From: Epiperipatus broadwayi | Lineage: Eukaryota > Onychophora > Udeonychophora > Euonychophora > Peripatidae | DNA: 64,000 nt | NCBI GenBank assembly: GCA_028023455.1 | Contig: JAQFVV010000111.1 | Span: forward strand, 1,431,909-1,495,908 | Direction: 5' to 3' | Notes under the pieces: model-generated | Database searches by the model: none | Seen by the model: only the letters and a program-made list of their open reading frames with translations | Told to the model about the DNA's origin: nothing | Part shown: positions 39,180-49,086 of the stretch, one piece after another | Numbering within the stretch: position 1 is the stretch's first letter | How the letters are laid out: every line of letters begins with the position of its first letter | Position numbers and translations under genes: made by a program

Positions 39180-39660
39180 AGATAAACATGATTTTATTTC
39201 TTTGCCTTTTAAATTGTCTTCTTATAGAATTGTAAGTAAAAATAGAAATTTGTTTGGAAATAAGACACTTGATTGAAAAATGGGTATTACTTTAAATAAT
39301 TTATTAAATAAGACAAAGACAAAGGAAATTTTTGATAGAAAGGAAATTCCTGGAGAAGTGTATATATATTATTCTTTGTTTCTGTAATAAAGTATATATA
39401 GGTCAGAGTAGTTTGAACTTAAATGAAAAAATAAAGGTACATAAAAGTAAGGTTAGAAATAAAATCTCAGTTCTGCTTTGTTTATCCATAAAACAAATAC
39501 AGGCAACACTATTAATTTTGATGAGGCTAATGTTGTCTAAGACTTTGGAATAACTGAAATAAAAAGAAGAATTAAAGAATCTTTATTATTAAAAATTTAT
39601 AATTTTGAAGCAATTAACTTGTTTAAAAGTTCTTTTAATATTAAGGGTGCATGAGATGTA
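39180..39660 (+). pseudogene. Penelope-like element fragment (GIY-YIG endonuclease)
   Basis: Reading plus, SLPFKLSSYRIVSKNRNLF is followed after a stop by TLNNLLNKTKTKEIFDRKEI and PGEVY, the linker that precedes the nuclease. Then CFCNKVYIGQSSLNLNEKIK and VHKSKVRNKI show the GIY-YIG signature (VYIGQ) and the conserved H. After another frame change, TGNTINFDEANVV and KRRIKESLLLKIYNFEAINL complete the C-terminus. The RT is absent. It lies within the minus-strand hAT relic, implying insertion into it. It is a different family from the element at 21-22.5 kb, as the nuclease motif differs (VYIGQS against TYYGET). Confidence 0.78.
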
Positions 39661-40029
39661 AATGGAATTGTGGATAATATTTAGTATAAATTTTTTATTT
39701 TCTTTTAGTCCTTTATACTTGAGAAGTTAGAAATGAAACCATTGGTTGTATTTTAGAGTACCTTTTCTTTGGCTAGTCTGGTTTAGTGATGAATTTGGGG
39801 TAATTTTAATTATTTTATTGACTCGTTTAGCTTTAGGTTTTTAATGAATGTTCTTTTTTATATATAATGCCCACATACGTAATTTTTAAAAGGTATTAAT
39901 TTTTTTATTAATTTTAATAATGTCCATAAATCCTTGAAGAGATGTATTAAATTCATTTAAAAATCAAAAATACATTTGCTAGAATAACCATTATTTACAA
40001 GTACATTTAATTGTATAATTTTAGAACAT

Positions 40030-40372
40030 AATTATGTTTTCATTCAATTAAAAAAATTCTTCCTCAACACTTTAAACTCAAAAATCCAGCTCAAGATTTT
40101 TCCTCATAATAACTATCACATTTCTGCATATAAAAACAATGATTTATAGTTGCTAAATAATTCATCACATAACAAAGTTAATAATCTTGAATTCAATTCT
40201 TTGGATTTGATGAAATTTATAATTTTTATAGCACTACCCGAAACTTCCTTTTAAATAATCTTGGATTTAATTTTTTTGGACCTTGATGAAATTTATGAAT
40301 TTTATAATGTCATCCAAAACCTTCTTTAATAAAGACAACAATGATACTATTTAATGCGAAGAGTTTTTGTGA
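40030..40372 (-). pseudogene. hAT transposase, middle part with tandem duplication
   Basis: Downstream of the core, the frames give a VLDDIIKFINF-like reading and then LFSNYKSLFLYAEM, with KILSWIFEFKVLRK. These correspond to the region ending L.TEVRWLSRGKVL.RVFELR in ZBED5-like proteins; the R-W dipeptide is lost. A stretch of about 75 bp (TTGATGAAATTTATRA and following) is duplicated in tandem at roughly 40208-40345. Several stops. Confidence 0.65.
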
Positions 40373-40762
40373 TTATTTTTGATATTGCCTCTTTATTTGA
40401 GCCAATAATGATTTTGCTCTATATGTAAAAATATGCCAACATAAATCACAAGTTATTTCATATTCATTCACGTAGTTATTAATATGCATGAAAAATTTTC
40501 CTCCAGTAAATTTCTCTATAAGAAGTTTACAAAAAAGCATATCTTCTTGGATTGCAGAATTAAAAATATAATGAACTAATATTATCGAAATGATCAAATC
40601 AGCAATATCCACAGATCCATTCAGCTGCCTAATTTTATGATGAGAAGATTTTAAATGATGCATTACTTTGTCTTTAGAAAATAGTACCATTTCCTTGATA
40701 TGATTCATGGCTATAGTATCAGGGTAGTATGCTATCAATTTCTTTACCATATTTTTTATCAA
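40373..40762 (-). pseudogene. hAT transposase core fragment (RNase H-like)
   Basis: An open 129-codon frame. KIRQLNGSVDIADLIISIIL corresponds to the LDESTD-type first catalytic segment of the hAT RNase H fold; here the expected D-E-S-T-D reads N-G-S-V-D, so the catalytic Asp region is altered. AIQEDMLFCKLLIEKFTGGK and FMHINNYVNEYEITCDLCW match the conserved E-D-L/F-L-F-C-K-x-L, T-T-G and C-G-I-C-T-D-G region. The last of these is also degraded, reading C-W-H-I-F. Family known from ZBED5, SCAND3 and FAM200 proteins. No longer functional. Confidence 0.8.
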
Positions 40763-40929
40763 ACTTGCAGGATATATATCTGTAACCTAGGATTTTATTA
40801 ACTTTTCACCAATTGTATTATGTCAAATCTTGACTAATTTGTCAATTAATTTGAAAAAAAATCTCAAAAGATGTTTTGCTATGAGAATACCTATATTTAG
40901 AAAATATGTTTTTTTTTTAAATTTTTCAA

Positions 40930-41110
40930 ATATAATAAAGCTGAAAGTATTCAACATTTTTATTAAATAGACTTGGATTATTACATTCTGTATGTCTATT
41001 TAACTTTACAAAATTTATTCTATTATTATTAATGGCTTTTTAACATTCAATGCATAAGCCATTTGATTCGTCTTTAGTCCCTGTGCAAGTGAAACAAACA
41101 TGTAATTTTC
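40930..41110 (-). pseudogene. hAT transposase, BED-type zinc finger remnant
   Basis: Minus strand: CFTCTGTKDESNGLCIEC, a stop, then KLNRHTECNNPSLFNKNVEY and F. This matches the FTW-G-x-x-x-x-P-x-C-x-x-C, KLKRHLETNHP and KP-x-E-F/Y-F pattern at the N-terminus of ZBED5-like transposases. The C-x-x-C and H spacing is partly kept. Stops and a short loss separate it from the core domain. Confidence 0.65.
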
Positions 41111-41170
41111 ATCATATTTTTACTTTATTTTCGCTAGTAGATGAAACTTCAGATGATTAAACAGACATAG

Positions 41171-42369
41171 ATGTTCTTACATCATTGTTAGTGACTATTT
41201 TTCATTATCATCGATTGATATTCTTTTCATTTGAATTTTCCAGTTTTTAATCGCTCATGCATTCTAAAAAGCTAGGCTTATTAAATTTAAAAAATATCTT
41301 AATCTTAAAAATTGTGAAAATAATTAAAAACAGCTAAAATTTTCTGTAAAATTTTTATTCTCATATAATTTAAAAATAGAACAAATAAATAAAACTAGAA
41401 AAGAATTTACCTTTGTTTATAATGAACTCTAAAGTCACTATTAATTGATTCTGATTGCAAAAAAAATATATTACTAGTGCATAATCATCAGACACTAGAA
41501 ATTCATTAAGGAGACAAACTGTTTATATGTGATTATTTCAAATGCAGCTTACCAAGAAATCTGTTCTGCAACAGATCTTCTCTTCTCTAGAATTGAGAAA
41601 GTTACAGTGTTACAGAAAGTTCTTGAATCTGTGCTAAACATCCTTTTACCAATATATAATTTCATTAGAAGATAAAAGTCAAAATTAGAAGGTTCTATTT
41701 TAAATGTTTCATACAAATAAATTGTGTTAATTTAAGATGTGTACTCCATAAGATATAAAAATCAGCCATCAGCAAATTTTATTATTTACATATCATTAAA
41801 CAGGATCATAATATGTAGTCACAAATATGATTTTACTATATAATGCTAAATAATAATAGGTATTTATAGAAATGAAAAAAATATATTATGAATTAACTAT
41901 TTTGATTTTCGATGGTACCCATAAAGAAAATGTGTGGAAGGAATCTAGAGAATACAATTTTAAATCTACTATTTTAATAATAGAGATAAAAAAAAAAGTA
42001 TATATTAAATGCTTTTATTACTATGCACTTAAAAAAAAAGTTTGCTCAACCACAATTGGGGTTTTTAGATTTAACTTGAAAAAAAAAAGCATGGAAGTTT
42101 ATTTAAATTAACCTTGAAAAAAAAGCATGGAAGTTCATTTAAATTAATCCTTTTTTTTCCTTCTATTTATAGCATAGTAAATAAAAGCATTTAATATAAA
42201 AAAATTGTTATCGCTATTACTTTTAACTTTTTAGTATAAAATGTAAAACTAAATTGTACTTAAAATCAACTTGGACACTTATAGTTGATATAAATATAAT
42301 ATATATTACTTGATATGTATACTATAAGTTAATAAGTATATCCCTTATGTATATATCATATTTAGTATT
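41171..42369. other. AT-rich stretch with a small tandem duplication
   Basis: No gene recognised; the 79-codon frame at 41872-42111 has no domain. A unit of about 38 bp containing AAAGCATGGAAGTT and ATTTAAATTAA is duplicated in tandem at about 42075-42148. Confidence 0.5.
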
Positions 42370-42446
42370 GCATTGGTGGTCGAGAGGTCAGCACGACTGC
42401 CTTACAAGCAGTTGCCCGGGTTGCGGGTTCGCGTCCCGGCCGATGC
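42370..42446 (+). tRNA. tRNA-like sequence (pseudo-tRNA or SINE head)
   Basis: GCATTGG at 42370-42376 pairs fully with CCGATGC at 42440-42446, allowing one G-T pair, as an acceptor stem. ACTGC/GCAGT closes a 7-base loop CTTACAA with anticodon TAC. TGGTCGAGAGG and GGTTCGCGTCC are good A and B boxes. The D stem (GTCG/CGAC) overlaps the anticodon stem by two bases, and one T-stem pair is a G-G mismatch, so the cloverleaf is imperfect. It is followed within 15 bases by an A-rich tail. A tRNA-derived SINE or pseudogene is more likely than a working tRNA. It is strikingly GC-rich for this region. Confidence 0.55.
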
Positions 42447-43312
42447 TATGACACTTGAAAAAAATAAAATAAAATATAAAATGTCCTTAAAGTTAAAAAA
42501 AAGTGTTTGACATTTTTGTTTTTGATTGGAAATTTTTATTTTTTTAAAAAAAAAAGCTTACCAAAACTATATTGTAAATGAATTTCACTTAATACATATA
42601 ATTTTACTATAAATTTATTTGACACTTATAACTTATATATATATATCACTAGATATTTCTGCAATAAATTAGTTTTATTTGAAAAATTTTTTTATAAAAA
42701 AAAAAAAAAAGCCTAATAAAAACATATTGTAAACTAACTTTCTTATTTTAACTTACATAAAACCAAAATATATATATTATACCAGTTCATCTAAACCCTG
42801 TTAAGATGAGCATGCGCTTATATTGAACATAAAAAAAGATATGATGACATGCCAGGATAAGAAGCAATTTTAAATCTTTTTACAATCACCTTGATGCAGT
42901 TATAAGGATGGTTATTAAAGTATTAACTCTTACACACCCTTGAAGGATTACTTTAATTACAACCCCTCACACCACTCCCAGAAAGAAAAAAAAAATTCCC
43001 CCTCCTGAAAGGATATGCAAGACCAATAATTATATGAAATATAGTAAAACAAACAAAAATCTAATAGATATAAATACCCTAATGACTAAAGATTTAAATC
43101 CCGATAAGTTAGTATCCCCTATGCTAGCTCAGTGTTCTCTTTATCCCAGTAAAGAAATGGGAATTGCAAGACTTGTCTAATTATCTAATTATTTTATTAT
43201 TATAGAAAGAAATACAAATAAAGTATCAAAGCAGTAAGGCAATTCTAAAATTTATTGAATAAATATTTGTTGAACCCAATATCCCTTCATCAATTACAAA
43301 GATAAATACCAT
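42447..43312. other. AT-rich stretch, nothing recognised
   Basis: A/T runs and low-complexity sequence only, between the tRNA-like sequence and the 3' end of the retrotransposon. Confidence 0.5.
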
Positions 43313-44779
43313 AATTCAATTCAATTCAATTCAATATCCATTTATTATGTGCATTTCAACATTTACACTTTAACAGAAATACACAATAAAAAAAAATAAT
43401 AATAATAACAATGATAATAATTAAAATTTAAAAAAAAACAAAAACAATTATAATCAAATACAAGCTAAATACATAAAATTATATATACATATATGTTCAT
43501 AACTATACATTTAGTTGTTTTTTAACATTCATCACAAATTGATCGCAAAAAATATCAATATTATTAAAAGTTAGATTATATACCATTTGCAATCTATTAA
43601 TAACTGATTTACCAAAGAAAGTATTTTTACATATACTAATCTTGAAAGTTTGCATTTCTCTTAATAAGCGACAAGGTACTTTCAATTCTATTTTTGATAT
43701 ACAGTTACTGACATCAATTTTCCCATCAATCAACTTTTTCAGTAATATCATATCCTTCAACATTCTCCTTTCTTTCAATACTGTTTTGACAGTTTGACAT
43801 TCACCCATTATTAATTTATTAAATCTTTTTTCAATATTATATATTTTAGACTGAATATTAATCAGATTGAAGTTCCATATACAAGAATTATATTCTAAAA
43901 CTGTAACAACAAGAGAAAAAAGTAACCTATATTTTATGGAAATAGATAAATCTCTCCCATATCTCAAAATACAGCCCATCTTTCTGTATGCTTTATTAAT
44001 AATACATTTAATATGTGCATTAAAAGTAAAATTGCTACAAAATATAATTCCTAAATCAGATACAGTCTCTTTATATTTAATAACACCATTCTCAATTTTA
44101 TATTGATAAACAGATTTTTCAGTTTTATTAGTATAGGAAACAATGCATGTTTTATTAATGTTAATCTCCATGTTGTTATACCTACACCATATAATAAAAC
44201 TATCTATATCCTTTTGAACCTCAATATGATCACTATAAGTAATAATTCTTTTAAATAACTTACAATCATCAGCATAAGTAAGTATCATACTATTTTTTAT
44301 GCTATGATCAAGATCACACATATAAACATTAAAAAGCAATGGTGCTAATATTCCACCCTGAGGAACACCTATCATATTATCAAAAAAAAAGAGAATTAGT
44401 TTTATCCATATGTACATAAGATTTTCAACCCCTCAAATAATTGGAAAACCACTCAACTAAATGAGGACTAACACCCAACATTTTAAGTTTATACAAAAGT
44501 CTAATATATGAAACTTTGTCAAATGCCTGAGTCATATCAAAATATACAACATCTAATTGCTTCTGATCAGATAAGGCATGAGCAATATGATCAGATATCA
44601 CCATTAAATTAGTTTCAGCAGATCTACCAGGTAAAAAACCATGCTGATAACTAGGTAATACCTTAATCATATCTACAATAATATTACTATAAATACACCT
44701 TTCATAAATTCTAGCAAAAGGTGACAGAATTGAAATAGGTCTATAATTACCCGAATCAGATCTATCCCCTTTTTTAAAA
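43313..44779 (-). pseudogene. CR1/Jockey-type non-LTR retrotransposon, reverse transcriptase
   Basis: The RT domain runs on the minus strand. Starting at 44779 it reads FKKGDRSDSGNYRPISIL, LPSYQHGFLPGRSAETNL, LDVVYFDMTQAFDKVSY (motif A, F-D/AFDKV) and VEWFSNYLRG. A stop and shift occur near 44425-44400. It then continues (44387-43503) with MIGVPQGGILAPLLFNVYM (motif B), ILTYADDCKLF (motif C, YADD intact), INKTCIVSYTN and a long C-terminal thumb region ending in KKQLNV. The 3' untranslated part ends in a short GAATT-type tandem repeat (43313-43335), like the microsatellite tails of several non-LTR clades. The endonuclease half is missing: the element is cut exactly where the ATT microsatellite begins. 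The catalytic residues are intact but the frame is broken. Confidence 0.9.
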
Positions 44780-45464
<685 letters not shown>

Positions 45465-45589
45465 TAACCCCCAATGCAACAAAAAAATAATATAATAGTT
45501 ATTTTGATAAAGAAATATAATTTTAAAACATAAAGACAAAATCAATTAGTGAGAGAGAACGGTTTGAGAATTATAATCTTGCGCACGAA

Positions 45590-46480
45590 TATATTATACA
45601 AATACTAAATAGTACATAAAATAAGAATATTTTAACGTAAAGAAATATATAAATGAAAGATCTATATTACCCAATAATAAATATGAAATTAATGAAAATA
45701 GAGTGTACCATATAATGTCTTTATTGTACTTCTCGGAGCTCTGAATGGGCTGTTCATCCAGGTAGGCAAGGACTTCTCTTGAACATGGCACTATTCAGCA
45801 GCTTTCATAATCATTTGATGGCTGGATCTAGAAGACATTTCTGATGGCAGGAGCGGAGATGGGTGAGTGCGCTGACTGGATTCCTACCCCATGACCATTT
45901 CACAGATGAAAACATACTTGCATTGCATGTTTATTCATAATTTAATTTCTTCTCTGGTCAACGATTATCCACTAATAGTAGCGTTTTCTTCTTGATTCAT
46001 ACAGCACTGGTAATGATTCTCTTTTGCTTTGGTTTTTTTTTCTAATATCAGAATTATCTGGTACCACAATTCTGCACAGCACTAATAATTATTTGTCAGT
46101 CCGAGATCATCTTGAAACTTGCTCTTCACCAGCGTGATGTAAAAAAAAACATCTAGAACTCCTTGAATGGCTGGCTGTTTGTCTCTCTAGGTTCAACCCC
46201 AACTCTCCAAGTTTACATAAGTTAGATAAATTTACCTCCAACTCTAAGCTTTTAAGTAAGTTAAAATAAATGCAATAAGTAAGCAAGCAAACCAATAAGT
46301 TAAAATCAGAAAATAAGTGAATAAGTCCAATCCGTTAAAATAAGTATGTGAGTCCAAACAGAAAGAGTGAGCGAGTCAGTCAGAGAGTGTCTCAAACACC
46401 TGGTGAATACCTTATATAGCCCACTCATTACAATCCCAATCCAGATACCCCTCTGAAAAATATTTAATTAGCTAATTTTG
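45590..46480 (-). mobile_element. LTR-like segment with promoter and polyadenylation signal
   Basis: A G+C-raised block reading on the minus strand. A TATA box, GCTATATAAG, lies at 46420-46411. About 25-30 bases further is GTGTTTGAGACACTCTCTGA, a plausible start region with GA/CT repeats. An AATAAA signal (45725-45720) lies some 690 bases downstream. Promoter followed by polyadenylation signal in one unit is the layout of a long terminal repeat. I cannot define TG/CA ends, a second LTR, a primer-binding site or internal genes, so a solo LTR or another Pol II-driven element are alternatives. The short frame at 45791-45594 is not recognisable. Confidence 0.35.
46411..46420 (-). promoter_or_regulatory. 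TATA box of the LTR-like segment
   Basis: GCTATATAAG on the minus strand, with G+C-raised flanks and a candidate start region about 30 bases downstream. Confidence 0.45.
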
Positions 46481-47081
46481 ACTCTTATTAACGGATCCAT
46501 ACAAGGCACAAAGCATTCCTATGCAATCCCCTAATTAATCTGAAGAATTTTTATTTTTAATTAAATTTATTATCCACTCTGACCATTATCTGATTCAATA
46601 TAAAAAAGAAACAAAATTTTACTATGTAAGATACTTTCTGATAATAAGATTACACTTAAAAAATATTTTTTTAATTAAACTAGACATTTTTCTGCATTAA
46701 CATAAGTTTCAACAAGTTCTTTTGTCTAGTTGAAATACTTGAGAATTTAAAAGAAAATAAAATTACTTATCTAGTAAAAAAATATAAATGCCTTTAGGTT
46801 TTTCTTAAATCTAGAACAATGACCCCCCACCCCCCTCCCTTGCTTAAATGTGTTTGTAGAGGAAAATAACTAATACAACTTTTGATTTTAAAAATTATAT
46901 ATATGTTGGAACATTTAATCATTTCCATCTTTTTTTTTCTTTTTACAAGCACTTAACAAAAATATAAATACAAATTACACATAAACACTTTGAATTTCTC
47001 TAAAAAAAAATAAACATAAAATAATAATAAAAATTATTATAAGCATATAAGTAATATATATGCCTACACATCTAATTATAA
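46481..47081. other. AT-rich stretch, nothing recognised
   Basis: Low-complexity sequence with a C-rich tract near 46823-46840. Confidence 0.5.
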
Positions 47082-47408
47082 GCCTTAACAGTATTTGAGT
47101 ATTAACTAAGCTATGATGTACTACACAAGCAGCCAGTAGATATCATCGTCGAAGAACCAAAACAATGTCATGGCAACTGAAACATTGGCTCGACTAATCG
47201 ATAGAAGCGGTCAAGGTGTTTTCGTGGTCACCTTCGAGATTTTAAAATACTTGGGTGAATTTTGGGTAAATATCTGTCTTTTACCTGTTTGCGTTGACCA
47301 AGTGAGACACTTTTTTTTTTTTTACAGTGTCTGATCCGCCATTGTAAGAATTGAATATTTTTTGATTGCTTATTTTATATTTTGATCATTAAACTATTGC
47401 TGATTTTA

Positions 47409-47507
47409 TTTACTAAATTTATCAATTTTTATTACTAATTTATCAAATTGTATTCCTAATTTATCAAATTTTATTATTAATTTATCTAATTGTATTACTA
47501 ATGACCA
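47409..47507. repeat. 21-bp tandem repeat, four copies
   Basis: Units of the form TTACTAATTTATCAAATTGTA, diverged by one or two bases, inside the 2-kb TIR element. Confidence 0.75.
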
Positions 47508-47527
47508 TTTATGACTAATTAACCAAA

Positions 47528-47605
47528 ATGTCTGTGCAAAAACCAAGAAAAGGGACTTACCGTTTAGAAGAAGCGATTAAATTTCAGTATCACACTATCT
47601 CATAA
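47528..47605 (+). pseudogene. 25-codon open frame in the TIR element
   Basis: MSVQKPRKGTYRLEEAIKFQ and five more residues before TAA. It has varied, G+C-richer codons in the left part of the element, where a transposase start could lie. It is too short to assign; it may be the remnant of a lost transposase N-terminus, or chance. Confidence 0.2.
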
Positions 47606-48475
47606 AGCCAGTTATTTGTAGTTCATAATTGAGAACAATTTGGTATTTTTTTTTTTAAAAAAAAAAATGTAAATAATTAGTTAAATACCATTAAAAATTA
47701 TAAAGATTATTTATAATACTTATTTTTGATAATATTTTATTGTAATAAAATATTATTTATTAGTCCATTTATTATCGGAGTAAATTATTACTGCTGTTCT
47801 GAAAATAAATGTGTCTCATTTTTGGACTAAAAATTGGCGGGGCCCGCATGCTTTAGTGTGGGGAAAAAAAAAGTTATAATGATTAGTTAGTTCATTTCTT
47901 TTGTTTCAGGGTGAAATGATTAGTTAAATATCGTTCTAAAAATTATGATGATTATTTATAATATTCGTTTTTGCTAAACTTTTTATCGTAGTTTATTAAT
48001 AGTTATTATTTCGCAATGGCCAACATGGCAACATTCTTCTTTGGTATTAACTAATCTTGCGATTATAATATTTATTTTTGATAATAAGTTACTGTAATAA
48101 AATTATTATTACTTATTATTGCATTTATTATCGGAGTAAATTATTACTGCTGTTCTTGAACAATAAATGCGTCTCATTTTTTGGACTGAAAATTAGAAAA
48201 TCATTTCTTTGTTTCGGGGTCGAACGATTAGTTAAATATTCCACAAAAAAATTGTAATGATTATTTGTAATATATTCATTTTTGATCATTTTCTATCGTT
48301 TTCAGGGTCAAATGATTAGTTTCTAAATAGCAGTTAAAAAATTGTTAATGATTATTTATAATATTCATTTTTGATAATTTTTTATCGTAGTAAATTATCA
48401 GTTATTATTTCGCAATGGCTTCTAGTCTGAAAATATATATATGATTAGTTCATTGGTTTGTTTGGGGGGGGGGGG

Positions 48476-48823
48476 ATAGAATGATTACTTAAATATCCCT
48501 AAAAGATTATAGATGATTATTTATAATATTCCATTTCTGATAACTTTTTTATCGTTTTCATGGTCAAATGATTACTTAAATATCCCTAAAAAATTATAGA
48601 TGATTATTTATAATATTCCATTTCTGATAACTTTTTATCGTTTTCATGGTCAAATGATTACTTAAATATCGTTAAAAATTGTAGATGATTATTTATAATA
48701 TTCCATTTTTGATAACTTTTTATCGTTTTCATGGTCAAATGATTATTTAAATATCATTAAAAATTGTAATGATTATTTATAATATTTCATTTTTGATAAT
48801 TTTTTATCGTAGTAAATTATTAG
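48476..48823. repeat. Minisatellite, 85-86-bp unit, about four copies
   Basis: Units start AAATGATTACTTAAATATC and contain GATTATTTATAATATT and TTTTTATCGTTTTCATGGTC; the last unit ends differently. Phase points are at 48566, 48652 and 48737. More diverged relatives extend back to about 47660, so the element's interior seems built by repeated duplication of this unit. Confidence 0.85.
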
Positions 48824-48883
48824 TTTATTATTTCGCAATGACCAACATGGCCACATTGGATGTCTCCTTCCCTATTAACGATG

Positions 48884-49065
48884 CTCTGACATATTACCCC
48901 GAAGGCATACTATTCTAACCTTGCAATCTTCAAGGTGACTTCTCTATGTGATCTGCGGGCAAACTTTATCGATTAAGTTTGTTTGCAAATCACTAGGAGA
49001 CGTTATCTTAAAGATCGTAAGATTAGAATAGTATGCTTTCGGTGTAATACGTCATAGCTTAGTTA
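48884..49065. repeat. Subterminal ~180-bp imperfect palindrome
   Basis: Arms of about 80 bp share CGAARGCATACTATTCTAAY and TTGCAATCTTCAAGGTGACT-like sequence. The apex is near GCAAACTTTATCGATTAAGT. The distal arm runs into the right terminal inverted repeat. It is G+C-richer than its surroundings. It may form a strong stem in RNA or a cruciform in DNA. Confidence 0.8.
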
Positions 49066-49086
49066 ATACTCAAGTACCGCCTTAAC

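Larger units (their letters stand above)
37976..41170 (-). mobile_element. hAT transposon relic (ZBED5/SCAND3-like transposase)
   Basis: Minus-strand fragments in the right order for this family span about 3.2 kb: a BED-type zinc finger region, the RNase H-like core and the C-terminal dimerisation segment. The left terminus CAATGTGGTCTTCAGACTTT at 37976 resembles a hAT inverted terminus (CAGTG followed by a CTTCAAACTTT-type block). I found no matching right terminus or 8-bp duplication. A Penelope-like fragment in the opposite orientation occupies 39180-39660, so the transposon was inactive or was interrupted later. Many stops and shifts. Confidence 0.8.
47090..49078. mobile_element. Non-autonomous DNA transposon, ~1.99 kb, with TIRs and 8-bp target duplication
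   Basis: The left end AGTATTTGAGTATTAACTAA and the inverted right end GGTACTTGAGTATTAACTAA continue matching (GCTATGAYGTAYTACAC) for about 37 bp with four differences. Perfect 8-bp copies of GCCTTAAC flank it at 47082-47089 and 49079-49086. TTAA lies within this octamer, so a piggyBac- or Kolobok-type TTAA duplication is a second reading, but the full 8-bp match favours an 8-bp duplicator. The interior holds short tandem repeats, an 85-bp minisatellite and a long subterminal hairpin, and no transposase. Confidence 0.82.
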
